A DNA stretch of 64,000 nt from Vagococcus sp. CY52-2 (lineage in GTDB: Bacteria; Bacillota; Bacilli; Lactobacillales; Vagococcaceae), in assembly GCF_022655055.1 (NCBI RefSeq), contig NZ_CP093384.1, forward strand, positions 1,955,322-2,019,321, in the 5' to 3' direction. The notes under the pieces were generated by a model. That model saw nothing but the letters and a program-made list of their open reading frames with translations, ran no database searches and had not been told where the DNA came from. A program made the position numbers and the translations under genes. Below, piece after piece: positions 48,742-59,865 of this stretch. Each line of letters begins with the position of its first letter. The stretch's first letter is position 1.

Positions 48742-50016
48742 ATGTTAGATTTAAAATTTATACGTCAGAATACTGAATTAGTTAAGGAAAAACTCATGAC
48801 TCGTGGAGTAGATGGAGAAAAAATTGATGAATTTATCCGTTTAGATCAAGAGCGTCGTGACAATTTAGTAAAAGTTGAAACACTTAAAAAACATCGTAAC
48901 GATGTGTCTCAAGACATTGCAAAATTAAAAAGAGAAAAACAAAATGCTGATGATAAAATTCAAGAAATGAAACAAGTCGGAGAGGATATCAAAGTTTTAG
49001 ATGAAAACATCAATGCAATTGATGAAAAGTTAGAATATATTGCTCATACACTTCCTAACCTTCCTGCTGAAGGTATTCCTGTTGGGGAAGATGAAGAAGA
49101 AAATATTGAATTAAGAAAATGGGGTACTCCTAGACAATTTGATTTTGAGCCAAAACCTCATTGGGAAGTAGCGGAAGAATTAGATATTCTTGATTTTGAA
49201 CGTGGTGCTAAAGTATCTGGTAGCCGTTTCCTTTTCTATAAAGGTGCTGGGGCTAGATTAGAACGCGCGGTATATAACTTAATGCTAGATACTCATATCT
49301 ATGAACATGGTTATACAGAAATGATGCCACCATATATCGTGAATGACAAATCTATGTTTGGTACAGGACAATTTCCTAAATTTAAAGAAGATGTTTTCCA
49401 ACTAGAAAATTCAAACTATACATTAATCCCGACAGCAGAAGTTCCATTAACAAACTATTATCGTGACGAGATTTTAGATAATGATGCCCTACCTGTTTAC
49501 TTTACTGCTTTAAGTCCAGCCTTTCGTTCTGAAGCTGGAAGTGCCGGGAGAGATACACGTGGATTAATTCGATTACATCAATTTAATAAAGTAGAGATGG
49601 TTAAATTTAGTAAACCCGAAACATCTTATGAAGAATTAGAAAAAATGACCAATAATGCTGAAGCCATTCTACAAAAATTAAACTTACCATATCGTGTCAT
49701 TGTATTATGTACTGGTGACATGGGATTCTCAGCTGCGAAAACATATGATATCGAAGTTTGGATTCCAGCTCAAGAAACCTATCGTGAAATCAGCTCTTGT
49801 TCTAATTGTGAAGACTTCCAAGCTAGACGTGCAAAAATTCGTTACAGAGATGAAGAAGAAAAAGTACAATATGTTCATACTTTAAACGGTTCTGGTTTGG
49901 CTGTTGGTCGTACCGTTGCAGCTATTTTAGAAAATTATCAAAATGAAGATGGCAGTGTAACAATACCTGAAGCTCTTGTTCCTTACATGGGCGGAATGAC
50001 TAAAATTACAAAATAA
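48742..50016 (+). CDS. serS: Seryl-tRNA synthetase
   Basis: 424 residues. The N-terminal long coiled-coil arm (about 30-100, rich in K/E/Q) contacts the long variable arm of tRNA-Ser. The class II catalytic domain shows [11 protein letters not shown], motif 2 [25 protein letters not shown] and motif 3 [24 protein letters not shown] precedes the ATG at 48742. Controlled by the upstream T-box; followed by its own terminator. Confidence 0.97.
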   Translation: MLDLKFIRQNTELVKEKLMTRGVDGEKIDEFIRLDQERRDNLVKVETLKKHRNDVSQDIAKLKREKQNADDKIQEMKQVGEDIKVLDENINAIDEKLEYIAHTLPNLPAEGIPVGEDEEENIELRKWGTPRQFDFEPKPHWEVAEELDILDFERGAKVSGSRFLFYKGAGARLERAVYNLMLDTHIYEHGYTEMMPPYIVNDKSMFGTGQFPKFKEDVFQLENSNYTLIPTAEVPLTNYYRDEILDNDALPVYFTALSPAFRSEAGSAGRDTRGLIRLHQFNKVEMVKFSKPETSYEELEKMTNNAEAILQKLNLPYRVIVLCTGDMGFSAAKTYDIEVWIPAQETYREISSCSNCEDFQARRAKIRYRDEEEKVQYVHTLNGSGLAVGRTVAAILENYQNEDGSVTIPEALVPYMGGMTKITK

Positions 50017-50023
50017 TAAAAAA

Positions 50024-50073
50024 GCTCCTCCGTTTAGTTTCATTTTAAATGAATTCAACGGAGGAATTTTTTA
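50024..50073. terminator. Terminator after serS
   Basis: AGCTCCTCCGTT pairs with AACGGAGGAATTT, with flanking A- and T-runs; it can also serve the relic gene on the other strand. Confidence 0.8.
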
Positions 50074-50875
50074 TTGTTCCAGATATTGTGTTACTTGCTC
50101 AACAAATTGTTTAAATAATAAGTCTTCTTTTTTCGTTAAGTCTAAAGATAGTGCTTTAACAATACATCCTTTACCTAAAACTGCGGGATAACCTATATGA
50201 ATATTATCTTTTTCTTGATAAATCAACAAAGGATAAATCTTTTTTTCATCTTTTAAAATAGACTGAATCACCTGGATGTAGTTGAAGATATTCCATAACT
50301 TGTCCAATTTTTACGTTGAGATTTCCTATCCCCCAAAACGATTAGCCTCTTTCTTTCATTTTTTCCAATTCATCTTCTGATAACGACACAATGTCTAATA
50401 ATTTTTGTGTGCCTACCACCACTGTAGTCCATGTGACAAACTGACTTTCCCTATGTTCACCTAACACATCACCATTGATAGATTGACCAGAAACACCTAA
50501 TTTTTCCCCAACAATACGTTTCATACGATTAGTATCTAAACTCATACCGGTCCCAATCACTCGATATGTTGGAAAACTACTTTCTTGGTAAACAAGGGTT
50601 GTAATCACATCGCAAGGATTAGTAATGACTAAGAATATTCCTTTAAACCCACTAGAAACAACTTGTGAGATAATGGCGATACTCATATAATAAAATAGTG
50701 GTTTTTACATCTGTTCATCATCAAGCTATCTGTGAGTTTTAAATATTCTACCATTACTTTTCTTTGTTTTTATCAATTAACACTAATCCATCTATTTGAC
50801 CTTTTGTATATAAGGTATAAGCAATATCTGATTCAACATACCCTAATCCAATAATTCCAACTTTCCTTAAATATA
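50071..50875 (-). pseudogene. Decayed L-lactate / L-2-hydroxyacid dehydrogenase gene
   Basis: Three fragments in different frames match one LDH-type protein. N-terminal Rossmann segment KVGIIGLGYVESDIAYTLYT... LVLIDKNKEK (about 50875-50765, ending in a stop). A middle segment (50686-50342) with FLVITNPCDVIT, YRVIGTGMSLDTNR and the catalytic-histidine region GEHRES, where relatives have GEHGDS. A C-terminal segment (from about 50300 to 50071) with IHIGYPAVLG. No start codon is seen, and 50 or more residues between the first two parts are missing, including the mobile loop. Convergent with serS; not functional as it stands. Confidence 0.85.
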
Positions 50876-50888
50876 ATTCCTTCTTTCT

Positions 50889-50922
50889 AAAAAAAGAGGC
50901 AGGAAAATCCCGACCTCTTTTA
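50889..50922 (-). terminator. Terminator of guaB
   Basis: Minus strand AAAGAGG pairs with CCTCTTT, followed by a seven-T run, 8 bases after the guaB stop. Confidence 0.8.
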
Positions 50923-50929
50923 ATCCATT

Positions 50930-52530
<1,601 letters not shown>

Positions 52531-52536
52531 TTATTT

Positions 52537-53238
52537 TTAAGGACGTAAGAACATACTTCCTTGAATATTGTATTTTTTCTTTAATAAGTAACGGATACCA
52601 AATGCTACCACACCTAAAATAAGCGTTAAAACTGGGTCAAGTGATGGATTGATTGCATGTGGGATAAACGCAGATAATGAAAAAATCATTAACCACGGGA
52701 TAAAGCATAATGCCATAATCCCACCTGTCTTCCATACACCAGGTCGTTTACTTCTATCAGCTCCTGGCATATCGTATATATAAATATAACGATAGATTAA
52801 GTAAAATGATAGACCACCTGACATCGCACCAATCGTGATACTTAATATGCCTTGTGTCGGTTGCGGTGTTTTAGAAATCATCGTTAATACACCCGTCATA
52901 ACAGCTAAAAATGTAAACAATAATAAACTATTATCTAACCACATCGAAGCAAAATTAGTTTTCGTTGGCGTTGCTGGTTTTGTGGTAACAAACACAACAG
53001 CTTCCGTCGGTGTCCCATATAATTGTTTAGCGGTTACTCCTGTTTTTTGTCCTTCAACTAATGCTTTTAACATGGTGTTAAAGACTTCTATTTTTTGACG
53101 TTCATCAATCACTACACCATCATCTAATAATTTATTTAAATCAAACATAAATTGATTATTTTTTTTTGTTAATTGTTTTTCTAATTCACGATTTTCTGAG
53201 ACTTTTTGTTGTAACTCTTCATTTGTTAACTCAGTCAT
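52537..53238 (-). CDS. DUF1129-family membrane protein
   Basis: 233 residues from the ATG at 53238, with AGGTG 6 bases upstream; a GTG three codons earlier overlaps that site. The N-terminal 75 residues are charged and helical, ending in the GVTAKQLYGTPTEAV motif seen in DUF1129 proteins. Four membrane helices follow (about 102-122, 130-152, 172-194, 202-220) and the protein ends in a basic tail. Function is unknown. In Lactobacillales it is often found next to ychF, as here (start 22 bases after the ychF stop), so co-expression is likely. Confidence 0.82.
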   Translation of the reverse strand: MTELTNEELQQKVSENRELEKQLTKKNNQFMFDLNKLLDDGVVIDERQKIEVFNTMLKALVEGQKTGVTAKQLYGTPTEAVVFVTTKPATPTKTNFASMWLDNSLLLFTFLAVMTGVLTMISKTPQPTQGILSITIGAMSGGLSFYLIYRYIYIYDMPGADRSKRPGVWKTGGIMALCFIPWLMIFSLSAFIPHAINPSLDPVLTLILGVVAFGIRYLLKKKYNIQGSMFLRP

Positions 53239-53259
53239 TGTTGTCACCTATTCTTTCCA

Positions 53260-54360
53260 TTAAACATTAAAACGGAAGAGCATTACATCACCATCTTGAA
53301 CAACATAATCCTTTCCTTCTAAACGCACACGACCAGCTTCTTTAGCTGCATGCATGCTTCCATATTCTTTTAAATCAGTGTAAGAAACTGTTTCCGCGCG
53401 AATAAATCCTCGTTCAAAATCAGTATGAATAATACCCGCACATTCTGGTGCTTTCATTCCCACTTTAAATGTCCAAGCACGTACTTCTTGCTCACCAGCC
53501 GTAAAATAAGTAGCTAGCCCTAGTAAATGATATGCTGCACGAATTAATTTATCTAAACCAGATTCTTCAATACCTAATGCTTCAAGGAAATCTTTTTTAT
53601 CATCTTCATCAAGCTCTGCTATTTCTTCTTCTGCTCTAGCACATACAGTAATGACTTCAGCATTTTCAGTTGCTGCAAATTCTTTTACTTTTTTTACGTA
53701 ATCATTGTTTTCTGTATCTGCTATTTCATCTTCCGCTACGTTTGCAACATACAATACAGGTTTTGTTGTTAATAAAAATAATCCTTTTACAATAGGTAAT
53801 TCTTCATCAGTGAATGCAATCGATCTAGCTGATTTTCCTTCTTCTAAAACAGGCTTAATTTTTTCTAATACTGCTAATTCTGCGACTGCTTCCTTGTCTT
53901 TTGTTTTAGCAATTTTTGATACACGTGCAAAACGTTTATCAACTGACTCTAAATCTGCTAACACAAGTTCTAAATTAATGGTATCAATATCTGCTAATGG
54001 ATCCACACGCCCTTCAACGTGAGTGATATTATCATCATCAAAACAACGAACAACATGACAAATCGCATCTACTTGTCGAATATGACTTAAAAACTTATTT
54101 CCAAGTCCCTCGCCCTTACTAGCTCCACGAACAATTCCCGCAATATCTGTAAATTCAAAGGTCGCTGGGACTGTTTTTTTCGGTTTAACTAATTTTGTTA
54201 ATTCTTCTAATCGATAATCTGGCACTTCTACCATTCCTACATTTGGATCGATTGTTGCAAAAGGATAATTGGCAGCTTCTGCACCTGCTTTTGTTATTGC
54301 ATTAAATAAAGTTGATTTTCCAACGTTTGGCAATCCAACAATTCCTGCCGTTAATGACAT
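53260..54360 (-). CDS. ychF: Redox-regulated ATPase YchF (Obg-like, OLA1 family)
   Basis: 366 residues. P-loop GLPNVGKS (9-16), switch DIAGIVRGASKGEGLGN, and the NVAE motif in place of GTP-specific NKxD, which explains ATP preference in this family. A coiled coil (about 125-200) and a C-terminal TGS domain (TFKVG... FERGFIRAETVSY, DYVVQDGDVMLFRF) follow. It associates with ribosomes and stress responses. Located between the DUF951 gene and the DUF1129 gene. Confidence 0.95.
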   Translation of the reverse strand: MSLTAGIVGLPNVGKSTLFNAITKAGAEAANYPFATIDPNVGMVEVPDYRLEELTKLVKPKKTVPATFEFTDIAGIVRGASKGEGLGNKFLSHIRQVDAICHVVRCFDDDNITHVEGRVDPLADIDTINLELVLADLESVDKRFARVSKIAKTKDKEAVAELAVLEKIKPVLEEGKSARSIAFTDEELPIVKGLFLLTTKPVLYVANVAEDEIADTENNDYVKKVKEFAATENAEVITVCARAEEEIAELDEDDKKDFLEALGIEESGLDKLIRAAYHLLGLATYFTAGEQEVRAWTFKVGMKAPECAGIIHTDFERGFIRAETVSYTDLKEYGSMHAAKEAGRVRLEGKDYVVQDGDVMLFRFNV

Positions 54361-54394
54361 AGTTATTTTCCACTCTTTCTTTTTAATCTTTAAA

Positions 54395-54580
54395 TTAATC
54401 TTCTTTTTTCACTAATACCTTTTTCATCTTCTTATCAAATTCACGTCGGGGCATCATCACAATATGCTGACAGTTTAAGCATCTAATTTTGATATCCATT
54501 CCCATACGAATAATCTCCCAACGGTTTGTTTGACACGCATGTGGTTTTTTCATTTCGACTATATCGCCTAAATCGTACAT
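54395..54580 (-). CDS. DUF951 small zinc-ribbon-like protein
   Basis: 61 residues from the ATG at 54580 with an AAGGAGGG ribosome site; an ATG eight codons upstream would bury that site. Sequence MYDLGDIVEMKKPHACQTNRWEIIRMGMDIKIRCLNC is cut here; the family's conserved KKPHxCG/QxxxW and CxxC-like LNC elements are visible. DUF951 proteins lie between parB and ychF in many Firmicutes. The function is not known. Confidence 0.85.
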   Translation of the reverse strand: MYDLGDIVEMKKPHACQTNRWEIIRMGMDIKIRCLNCQHIVMMPRREFDKKMKKVLVKKED

Positions 54581-54674
54581 ACTAAACGTCCCTCCTTGAT
54601 TCATTTTCTACGTGATATATCTTAACATAATTTTATCAGATTCATACTCATTTATCCTATTTTTATAAGTACAA

Positions 54675-55559
54675 TTAATCAAATTCAATATTTAATAAAT
54701 CTAAAATACGTGTCAAATCCGAAGAAGAAAGATATTCGATTTCTATTTTTCCCTTGCCTTCTTTTTCTTGGATATGAACACTTGTACCAAATTTATCCAT
54801 TAATCGTTCTTCACTTTCAATGATATAATAAGGCTTCGGTTGTTGCTCTTTCTTTTTAACAAGCTCTTTTTTAGGCATATCATTCATCTGAGTGACCATC
54901 TGCTCTAATTGTCGGACGGTGAGTCCTTCTTTAATGGCTCGATTTGCTACGACTAAAATATCTTCTTTTTTCTTCAATCCAAGTAATGTTCTTGCTTGTC
55001 CCATTGAAAGCGACTCTTTTTGTACTAAATCTTTTACTACTTTTGGTAATGCTAATAAACGTAGATAATTTGCGATATATGGACGACTCTTACCTAATTT
55101 TTCAGACAGTTCTACCTGTGTTAAATCTAAATTTTTCATCAACATCTCATATGCTTCTGCTTCTTCAAGAGGATTTAAATCTTCTCGCTGTAAGTTTTCT
55201 AATACAGCAATCTGCATCATACGCTCTTCATCAAACTCACGAATAATTGCTGGTATTGTTTCTTTTCCTGCCAATTTAGATGCTCTAAAACGACGTTCAC
55301 CCGCAATAATTTCATAACCTTTTACAGAAGATTGTCTCACAATGATTGGTTGAAACACACCTGATTGTTTAATAGATGAAGCTAACTCCTCTAGAGCCTT
55401 TTCATCAAATGTTTTACGTGGTTGATAAGGATTAGGTCTTAATTCTGCTAACGGAATATCTTGAACAGCCTCTGACTGAATATCTACTTCTTCAATTGTC
55501 GATAAATCTTGGAATAATGCGTCAATCCCTCGCCCTAATCCTTTATTCGACTTGTTCAC
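54675..55559 (-). CDS. parB: Chromosome-partitioning protein ParB (Spo0J type)
   Basis: 294 residues. CTP-binding domain with LRPNPYQPRKTFDE and ENLQREDLNPLEEAEAY, including the AGERRFRA motif near residue 90. The central helix-turn-helix (GKSRPYIANYLRLLALP) binds parS, and the C-terminal dimerisation segment ends in LNIEFD. It overlaps parA by 17 bases. A canonical parS lies at 57241-57256, 1.7 kb upstream. ParB clamps loaded there help segregate origins and recruit SMC. Confidence 0.95.
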   Translation of the reverse strand: MNKSNKGLGRGIDALFQDLSTIEEVDIQSEAVQDIPLAELRPNPYQPRKTFDEKALEELASSIKQSGVFQPIIVRQSSVKGYEIIAGERRFRASKLAGKETIPAIIREFDEERMMQIAVLENLQREDLNPLEEAEAYEMLMKNLDLTQVELSEKLGKSRPYIANYLRLLALPKVVKDLVQKESLSMGQARTLLGLKKKEDILVVANRAIKEGLTVRQLEQMVTQMNDMPKKELVKKKEQQPKPYYIIESEERLMDKFGTSVHIQEKEGKGKIEIEYLSSSDLTRILDLLNIEFD

Positions 55560-56313
55560 GATTCATCACTTCCTTTGCTAATGCTTGATACACTTCTGCA
55601 CCTCTAGATTTTGGATCATAATCAATAATCGCTTTACCATGACTGGGTGCTTCAGACAGTCTTACATTTCTTGGAATAATAGTATCATATACTCGCTCTC
55701 TAAAATAAGTTCGAACTTCTTCTACTACTTCTGAACCTAAATTAGTCCTAGCGTCATACATCGTCAACAACACACCTTCTATACGTAAATCCGGATTAAA
55801 GTGTTTTTGTACTAAACGTATCGTATTTAATAATTGACTCAATCCTTCTAGTGCATAATATTCACACTGAACAGGAATTAAAATGGAATCACTCGATGTA
55901 AATGAATTGATTGTTAAATGGCCTAACGATGGTGGACAATCGATTAATATATAATCATATTTAGCTTCCACTTCTTTTAGAGCGAGTTTTAATCGTGATT
56001 CTCTTGCCATCATAGATGTTAACTCAATCTCTGCTCCAGATAGTTGAATCGTCGCTGGTGCGATATCCATTCCTTCTCTATTCGTTTTTTGAATGACTTC
56101 AATGATGGGAACTTCATTAACTAAGACATCATAAATATCTTGAGATACATCCGCTTTACGTATGCCTATACCACTTGTCGCATTTCCTTGTGCATCCATA
56201 TCTACTAATAATACTTTTTTTCCTTCGTACGCTAAACACGCACCAAGATTGACTGTAGTAGTCGTTTTACCAACTCCGCCTTTTTGGTTTGCTACAGAAA
56301 TAATTCTAGCCAT
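55543..56313 (-). CDS. parA: Chromosome-partitioning ATPase ParA (Soj type)
   Basis: 256 residues. Deviant Walker A KGGVGKTTT (11-19) starting immediately after ISVANQ, Walker A' DMDAQGNAT, and Walker B LIDCPPSLG. The short N-terminus without a helix-turn-helix marks the chromosomal Soj type. Works with ParB in origin segregation and DnaA control. Directly downstream of rsmG; no noc gene lies between them. Confidence 0.95.
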   Translation of the reverse strand: MARIISVANQKGGVGKTTTTVNLGACLAYEGKKVLLVDMDAQGNATSGIGIRKADVSQDIYDVLVNEVPIIEVIQKTNREGMDIAPATIQLSGAEIELTSMMARESRLKLALKEVEAKYDYILIDCPPSLGHLTINSFTSSDSILIPVQCEYYALEGLSQLLNTIRLVQKHFNPDLRIEGVLLTMYDARTNLGSEVVEEVRTYFRERVYDTIIPRNVRLSEAPSHGKAIIDYDPKSRGAEVYQALAKEVMNREQVE

Positions 56314-56371
56314 AATAGGTCCCTCCGTTTCTTACTCATTGTGTCTAATGATTTATCAGGCACCTTCATTT

Positions 56372-57091
56372 TTATACTAATGGTTTTTTATTTGGTAATC
56401 CTGCTTTACGAGGATATTTATTTGGTGTAACTTTCTTTTTATCTATTTCAATAATAAAGCGTTCATCTTGTGTTATAGGTAAACTAACCTCATGTTCTGA
56501 TACAACTTTACCACCAAGTGTTGCTATTGCTTTTTTAGCTTCTAATAATTCTTCTTCACTCTTAGCTGCTTTCATTGCTAAAAATTGTCCATCTTGTTTA
56601 ACTAAAGGTAAACACAACTCTGCCAACACATTTAATCGTGCAACCGCTCGAGCTGTCACCAAGTCAAAAGACTCTCGATATAATTTATTTTGTCCGAAAT
56701 CTTCCGCTCTTGAATGATACAAATTGACATTATCTAATCCCAATTCTGTTGTTAATTCCGTTAAAAATTTAATACGTTTATTCAACGAATCAACAATCGA
56801 AATAGTGATATTAGGGAAAACAATTTTCAAAGGAATACTTGGAAACCCTGCACCCGATCCCACATCACACAAAGTTACTTCCTCTTTTGTCATATCTCGT
56901 TCAAACGCTAACGTTAATGAGTCGTAAAAGTGTTTTAAATACACTTCTTTTTTGTCTACAATTGCGGTTAGGTTTATTTTTTCGTTCCATTCAACAAGGC
57001 GTTTAAAATACAATTCAAACTGATTCATTTGTTTATCACTCAACACGATACCATGTTTTTTCAAATTCTTTTTAAACTCTTCTGGTGTCAT
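56372..57091 (-). CDS. rsmG: 16S rRNA m7G527 methyltransferase RsmG
   Basis: 239 residues. SAM-binding motif [14 protein letters not shown] near residue 75, [11 protein letters not shown], and [18 protein letters not shown]. Basic C-terminus. It methylates G527 of 16S rRNA; loss gives low-level streptomycin resistance in other species. It has its own promoter in the gap to the broken gene upstream. Confidence 0.95.
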   Translation of the reverse strand: MTPEEFKKNLKKHGIVLSDKQMNQFELYFKRLVEWNEKINLTAIVDKKEVYLKHFYDSLTLAFERDMTKEEVTLCDVGSGAGFPSIPLKIVFPNITISIVDSLNKRIKFLTELTTELGLDNVNLYHSRAEDFGQNKLYRESFDLVTARAVARLNVLAELCLPLVKQDGQFLAMKAAKSEEELLEAKKAIATLGGKVVSEHEVSLPITQDERFIIEIDKKKVTPNKYPRKAGLPNKKPLV

Positions 57092-57107
57092 TTTTATTCT
57101 CCTTCAT

Positions 57108-57128
57108 GTGAAACAATCAGTGTTTCAC
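57108..57128. repeat. Inverted pair of parS-like half sites
   Basis: GTGAAACA and TGTTTCAC, the two arms of parS, occur as a perfect inverted repeat separated by ATCAG in the rsmG 5' untranslated region. The orientation and spacing are not those of a true parS. Confidence 0.5.
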
Positions 57129-57138
57129 GGATATGTCC

Positions 57139-57167
57139 ACTTTATCGTATCCATCTTAAAAGTTCAA
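57139..57167 (-). promoter_or_regulatory. rsmG promoter
   Basis: Minus strand TTGAAC (57162-57167), 17-base spacer, TAAAGT (57139-57144). Confidence 0.6.
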
Positions 57168-57240
57168 TGCTTAATACGTCAGTTTTAATAAAAAAGCAAC
57201 CCTAAATAACGAATAAGTTTACTTTTTTTTATTTATAAAA

Positions 57241-57256
57241 TGTTTCACGTGGAACA
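57241..57256. promoter_or_regulatory. parS centromere site
   Basis: TGTTTCACGTGGAACA, whose complement TGTTCCACGTGAAACA is the exact Bacillus-type parS consensus. Located within 7 kb of the origin, just upstream of the rsmG-parA-parB genes. Confidence 0.95.
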
Positions 57257-57258
57257 TT

Positions 57259-57866
57259 TTAATTTACACGACTATTTTCAAAATACTTACGTAAAAAAAC
57301 AACTATATTTTCGCGAATTGTTTCACTTGCGTTTATACTAGATAATGTATCATTTAAAAAGTCTTCAATTGTTTCATTCGTTACCGATTCGTAGCTAAAA
57401 TAATTAAAATGTCGTTGCTGAAATTCACGTAAGTCTTTAATTATTTGCTGAAATTCATTAAATAGCTTTTCTTGGATAAATGGTTCATATTGATTCAACT
57501 AATTATCTAACTCATTAAGAGATTCACTACTTTTGACTACTCCTTCTTGAATCAATTTAACATACGTTTCTTCTAACGTTAATTCACTATTTTCTTTCAA
57601 CAACTGTAAGCTTCCTTTAATGCTTCTTGTCCTATCTATCGTTTGTTGCAATAAATCAAATAAATTTCAAAACAAATGATACTCTTTTTCGTACTGTTTT
57701 TGTGTCATAAAAATAAAACTATCTTGTTTTGCTAACATTTTTACTAGTTCTCTATCTTGCTTTATTTGTTTGCTTTGTATTGTTCGCTGCATTTGATACG
57801 TCAAAAAATCGACACACTACTAATCAATATTGCTAATATAGCCATACCTATTGTCAAATATGCCAT
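57259..57866 (-). pseudogene. Broken gene for a membrane-anchored coiled-coil protein
   Basis: From an ATG at 57866 (AGAGGTG ribosome site, extended -10 TGGTATAAT further up) the frame gives a membrane helix MAYLTIGMAILAILISSVSIF. It then needs a one-base shift to continue as FLTYQMQRTIQSKQIKQDREL. It is stopped by TGA (after KEYHLF) and TAG (after NELDN), and finishes with a 78-residue charged helical segment ending at 57259. Joined, about 200 residues: one N-terminal helix plus a long coiled coil. I do not recognise the family. Three lesions make it a likely pseudogene. Confidence 0.7.
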
Positions 57867-57925
57867 AATAGTCACCTCTTCTTAATTATACCAAAACTTC
57901 ACTTGAATCCTTAAGTATTTATATA

Positions 57926-57955
57926 AAAAGAAAAGGCCTAATATTAGGCCTTTTC
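57926..57955 (-). terminator. Terminator of mnmE-mnmG
   Basis: A 26-base palindrome (arm GAAAAGGCCTAAT) includes the mnmG stop codon and is followed by a T-rich run. Confidence 0.85.
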
Positions 57956-59851
57956 ACTATCTATCTTTGCTATTTTCCCTTGTTCGATATAAACCATCAA
58001 AATGCTTATATCTGAAGGATTAACTCCACTTATTCGACTTGCTTGAGCAATTGTTTCTGGGCGGATTTTTTCTAATTTTTGAACTGCTTCTGTTGCCAAG
58101 CTGTTTATTGCCTTATAATCAATATTTTCTGGGATACGTTTTGCTTCCATACGCTTTAATTTTTCAACTTTATCTTTTGCTTTTTTTATATATCCTTCAT
58201 ACTTCACTTGAATTTCTACTTGTTCAATCACATAACGAGGTAATGGTTTTTCTGGTTTTGGGATAAATTGACCCAAATCATGATAAGTAATTTCAGGGCG
58301 TTTTAGAAAATCGCGAGCTAAAATCCCATCTTTTAGCGGAGCCAGTTCTTTTTCTTCTAAGAATGCTTGAATGTCTTTGGTTGGTTTCAAACGAATTTTT
58401 CCTAATCTTTCTAATTCATTTTCCACCATCATTTTTTTCTCTTGATATTGTTCATATCTTGAGTCATCTACTAACCCAATGTCATGTCCCATCTCTGTTA
58501 GACGTAAATCTGCATTATCATGACGTAATAGTAAACGATACTCTGCACGAGATGTTAGCAGTCGATAAGGTTCATTCGTTCCTTTCGTTACCAAATCGTC
58601 GATTAACACTCCGATGTACGCATCGCTTCTTTTTAAAATAAATGGTTCTTTGCCTTGTATTTTTAAGGCAGCATTTATTCCTGCCATTAATCCTTGACAA
58701 GCGGCTTCTTCATACCCTGATGTTCCATTAGTTTGTCCTGCTGTATAAAGACCTGAAATCTTCATTGTTTCAAGTGTTGGACGTAATTGATGAGGCACAA
58801 CGACATCATACTCAATCGCATAACCACTACGCATAATTTTCGCTTTTTCCAATCCTTCAATGCTTTGAACCATCTCTTTTTGGACATCTTCTGGTAATGA
58901 AGTTGACAGACCTTGAACATAGACTTCTTCAGTATGTTCTCCTTCTGGTTCTAAAAATATTTGATGGCGAGGTTTATCACTAAAGCGAACGATTTTATCT
59001 TCAATCGACGGACAATATCTTGCCCCTACACCTTCAACAATTCCTGTAAACATTGGAGCACGGTGTAAATTGTCGCGAATAACTGTATGTGTATCTAAGT
59101 TTGTATAAGTTAACCAACATGGTAATTGATCTGTACGGTACTGATCATCTGTGCTTTCAAAACTAAAATGGTTGGGTTGTTTGTCCCCTGGTTGTTCTTC
59201 TGTCACTGAATAATCAATCGTACTTGATTTTACTCGTGGTGGCGTTCCTGTTTTAAATCGTTCTATCTCTAATCCAATTTCTTTTAAGTTATTTGCTAAT
59301 CCAATTGAGGGCAATGAGTTATTTGGGCCAGAAGAATATTTCAATTCACCAATAATAATTTCACCACGCAAAGCAGTTCCTGCTGTAATGATAACTGCTT
59401 TACTTGTATATTGTGTACCCGTACTTAGCTCAACCCCATAACACACATCATCTTTAACTAATAATTTTTCTACGATACCTTGCTTAACAACTAAATTATC
59501 TTCTTTTTCTAATGTATGCTTTAATTCTGATTGATACGCATGTTTATCTGCTTGTGCTCGTAGGGCTCTTACAGCTGGTCCTTTACCAGTATTCAACATA
59601 CGCATTTGAATATAGGTTTTATCAATATTACGACCCATTTCTCCACCTAGTGCATCAATTTCACGAACCACTACACCTTTAGCTGGTCCCCCTATTGATG
59701 GGTTACAAGGCATAAACCCAATCATATCTAAATTTAATGTCACAAGTAGTGTACTCATGCCCATTCTTGCTGCAGCTAAAGAAGCTTCTGAACCTGCATG
59801 TCCACCACCAACAACAATGATATCATAATCTCTCATTTCAATAGTTTCCAT
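57944..59851 (-). CDS. mnmG: tRNA uridine-5-carboxymethylaminomethyl synthase subunit MnmG
   Basis: 635 residues. FAD-binding [14 protein letters not shown] (about 9-22), [13 protein letters not shown] with a conserved cysteine, and [12 protein letters not shown]. The C-terminal helical domain binding MnmE includes [20 protein letters not shown]. With MnmE it installs the cmnm5 group at wobble U34. It follows mnmE by 14 bases. Confidence 0.97.
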   Translation of the reverse strand: METIEMRDYDIIVVGGGHAGSEASLAAARMGMSTLLVTLNLDMIGFMPCNPSIGGPAKGVVVREIDALGGEMGRNIDKTYIQMRMLNTGKGPAVRALRAQADKHAYQSELKHTLEKEDNLVVKQGIVEKLLVKDDVCYGVELSTGTQYTSKAVIITAGTALRGEIIIGELKYSSGPNNSLPSIGLANNLKEIGLEIERFKTGTPPRVKSSTIDYSVTEEQPGDKQPNHFSFESTDDQYRTDQLPCWLTYTNLDTHTVIRDNLHRAPMFTGIVEGVGARYCPSIEDKIVRFSDKPRHQIFLEPEGEHTEEVYVQGLSTSLPEDVQKEMVQSIEGLEKAKIMRSGYAIEYDVVVPHQLRPTLETMKISGLYTAGQTNGTSGYEEAACQGLMAGINAALKIQGKEPFILKRSDAYIGVLIDDLVTKGTNEPYRLLTSRAEYRLLLRHDNADLRLTEMGHDIGLVDDSRYEQYQEKKMMVENELERLGKIRLKPTKDIQAFLEEKELAPLKDGILARDFLKRPEITYHDLGQFIPKPEKPLPRYVIEQVEIQVKYEGYIKKAKDKVEKLKRMEAKRIPENIDYKAINSLATEAVQKLEKIRPETIAQASRISGVNPSDISILMVYIEQGKIAKIDSEKA

Positions 59852-59865
59852 TAATGTTAATCTCC

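Noticed and set aside
50342..50686. Separate short gene for a stand-alone LDH-like domain
   Set aside because: It lacks the NAD-binding N-terminus and substrate loop, and neighbouring frames hold the other pieces, so one decayed gene explains it better.
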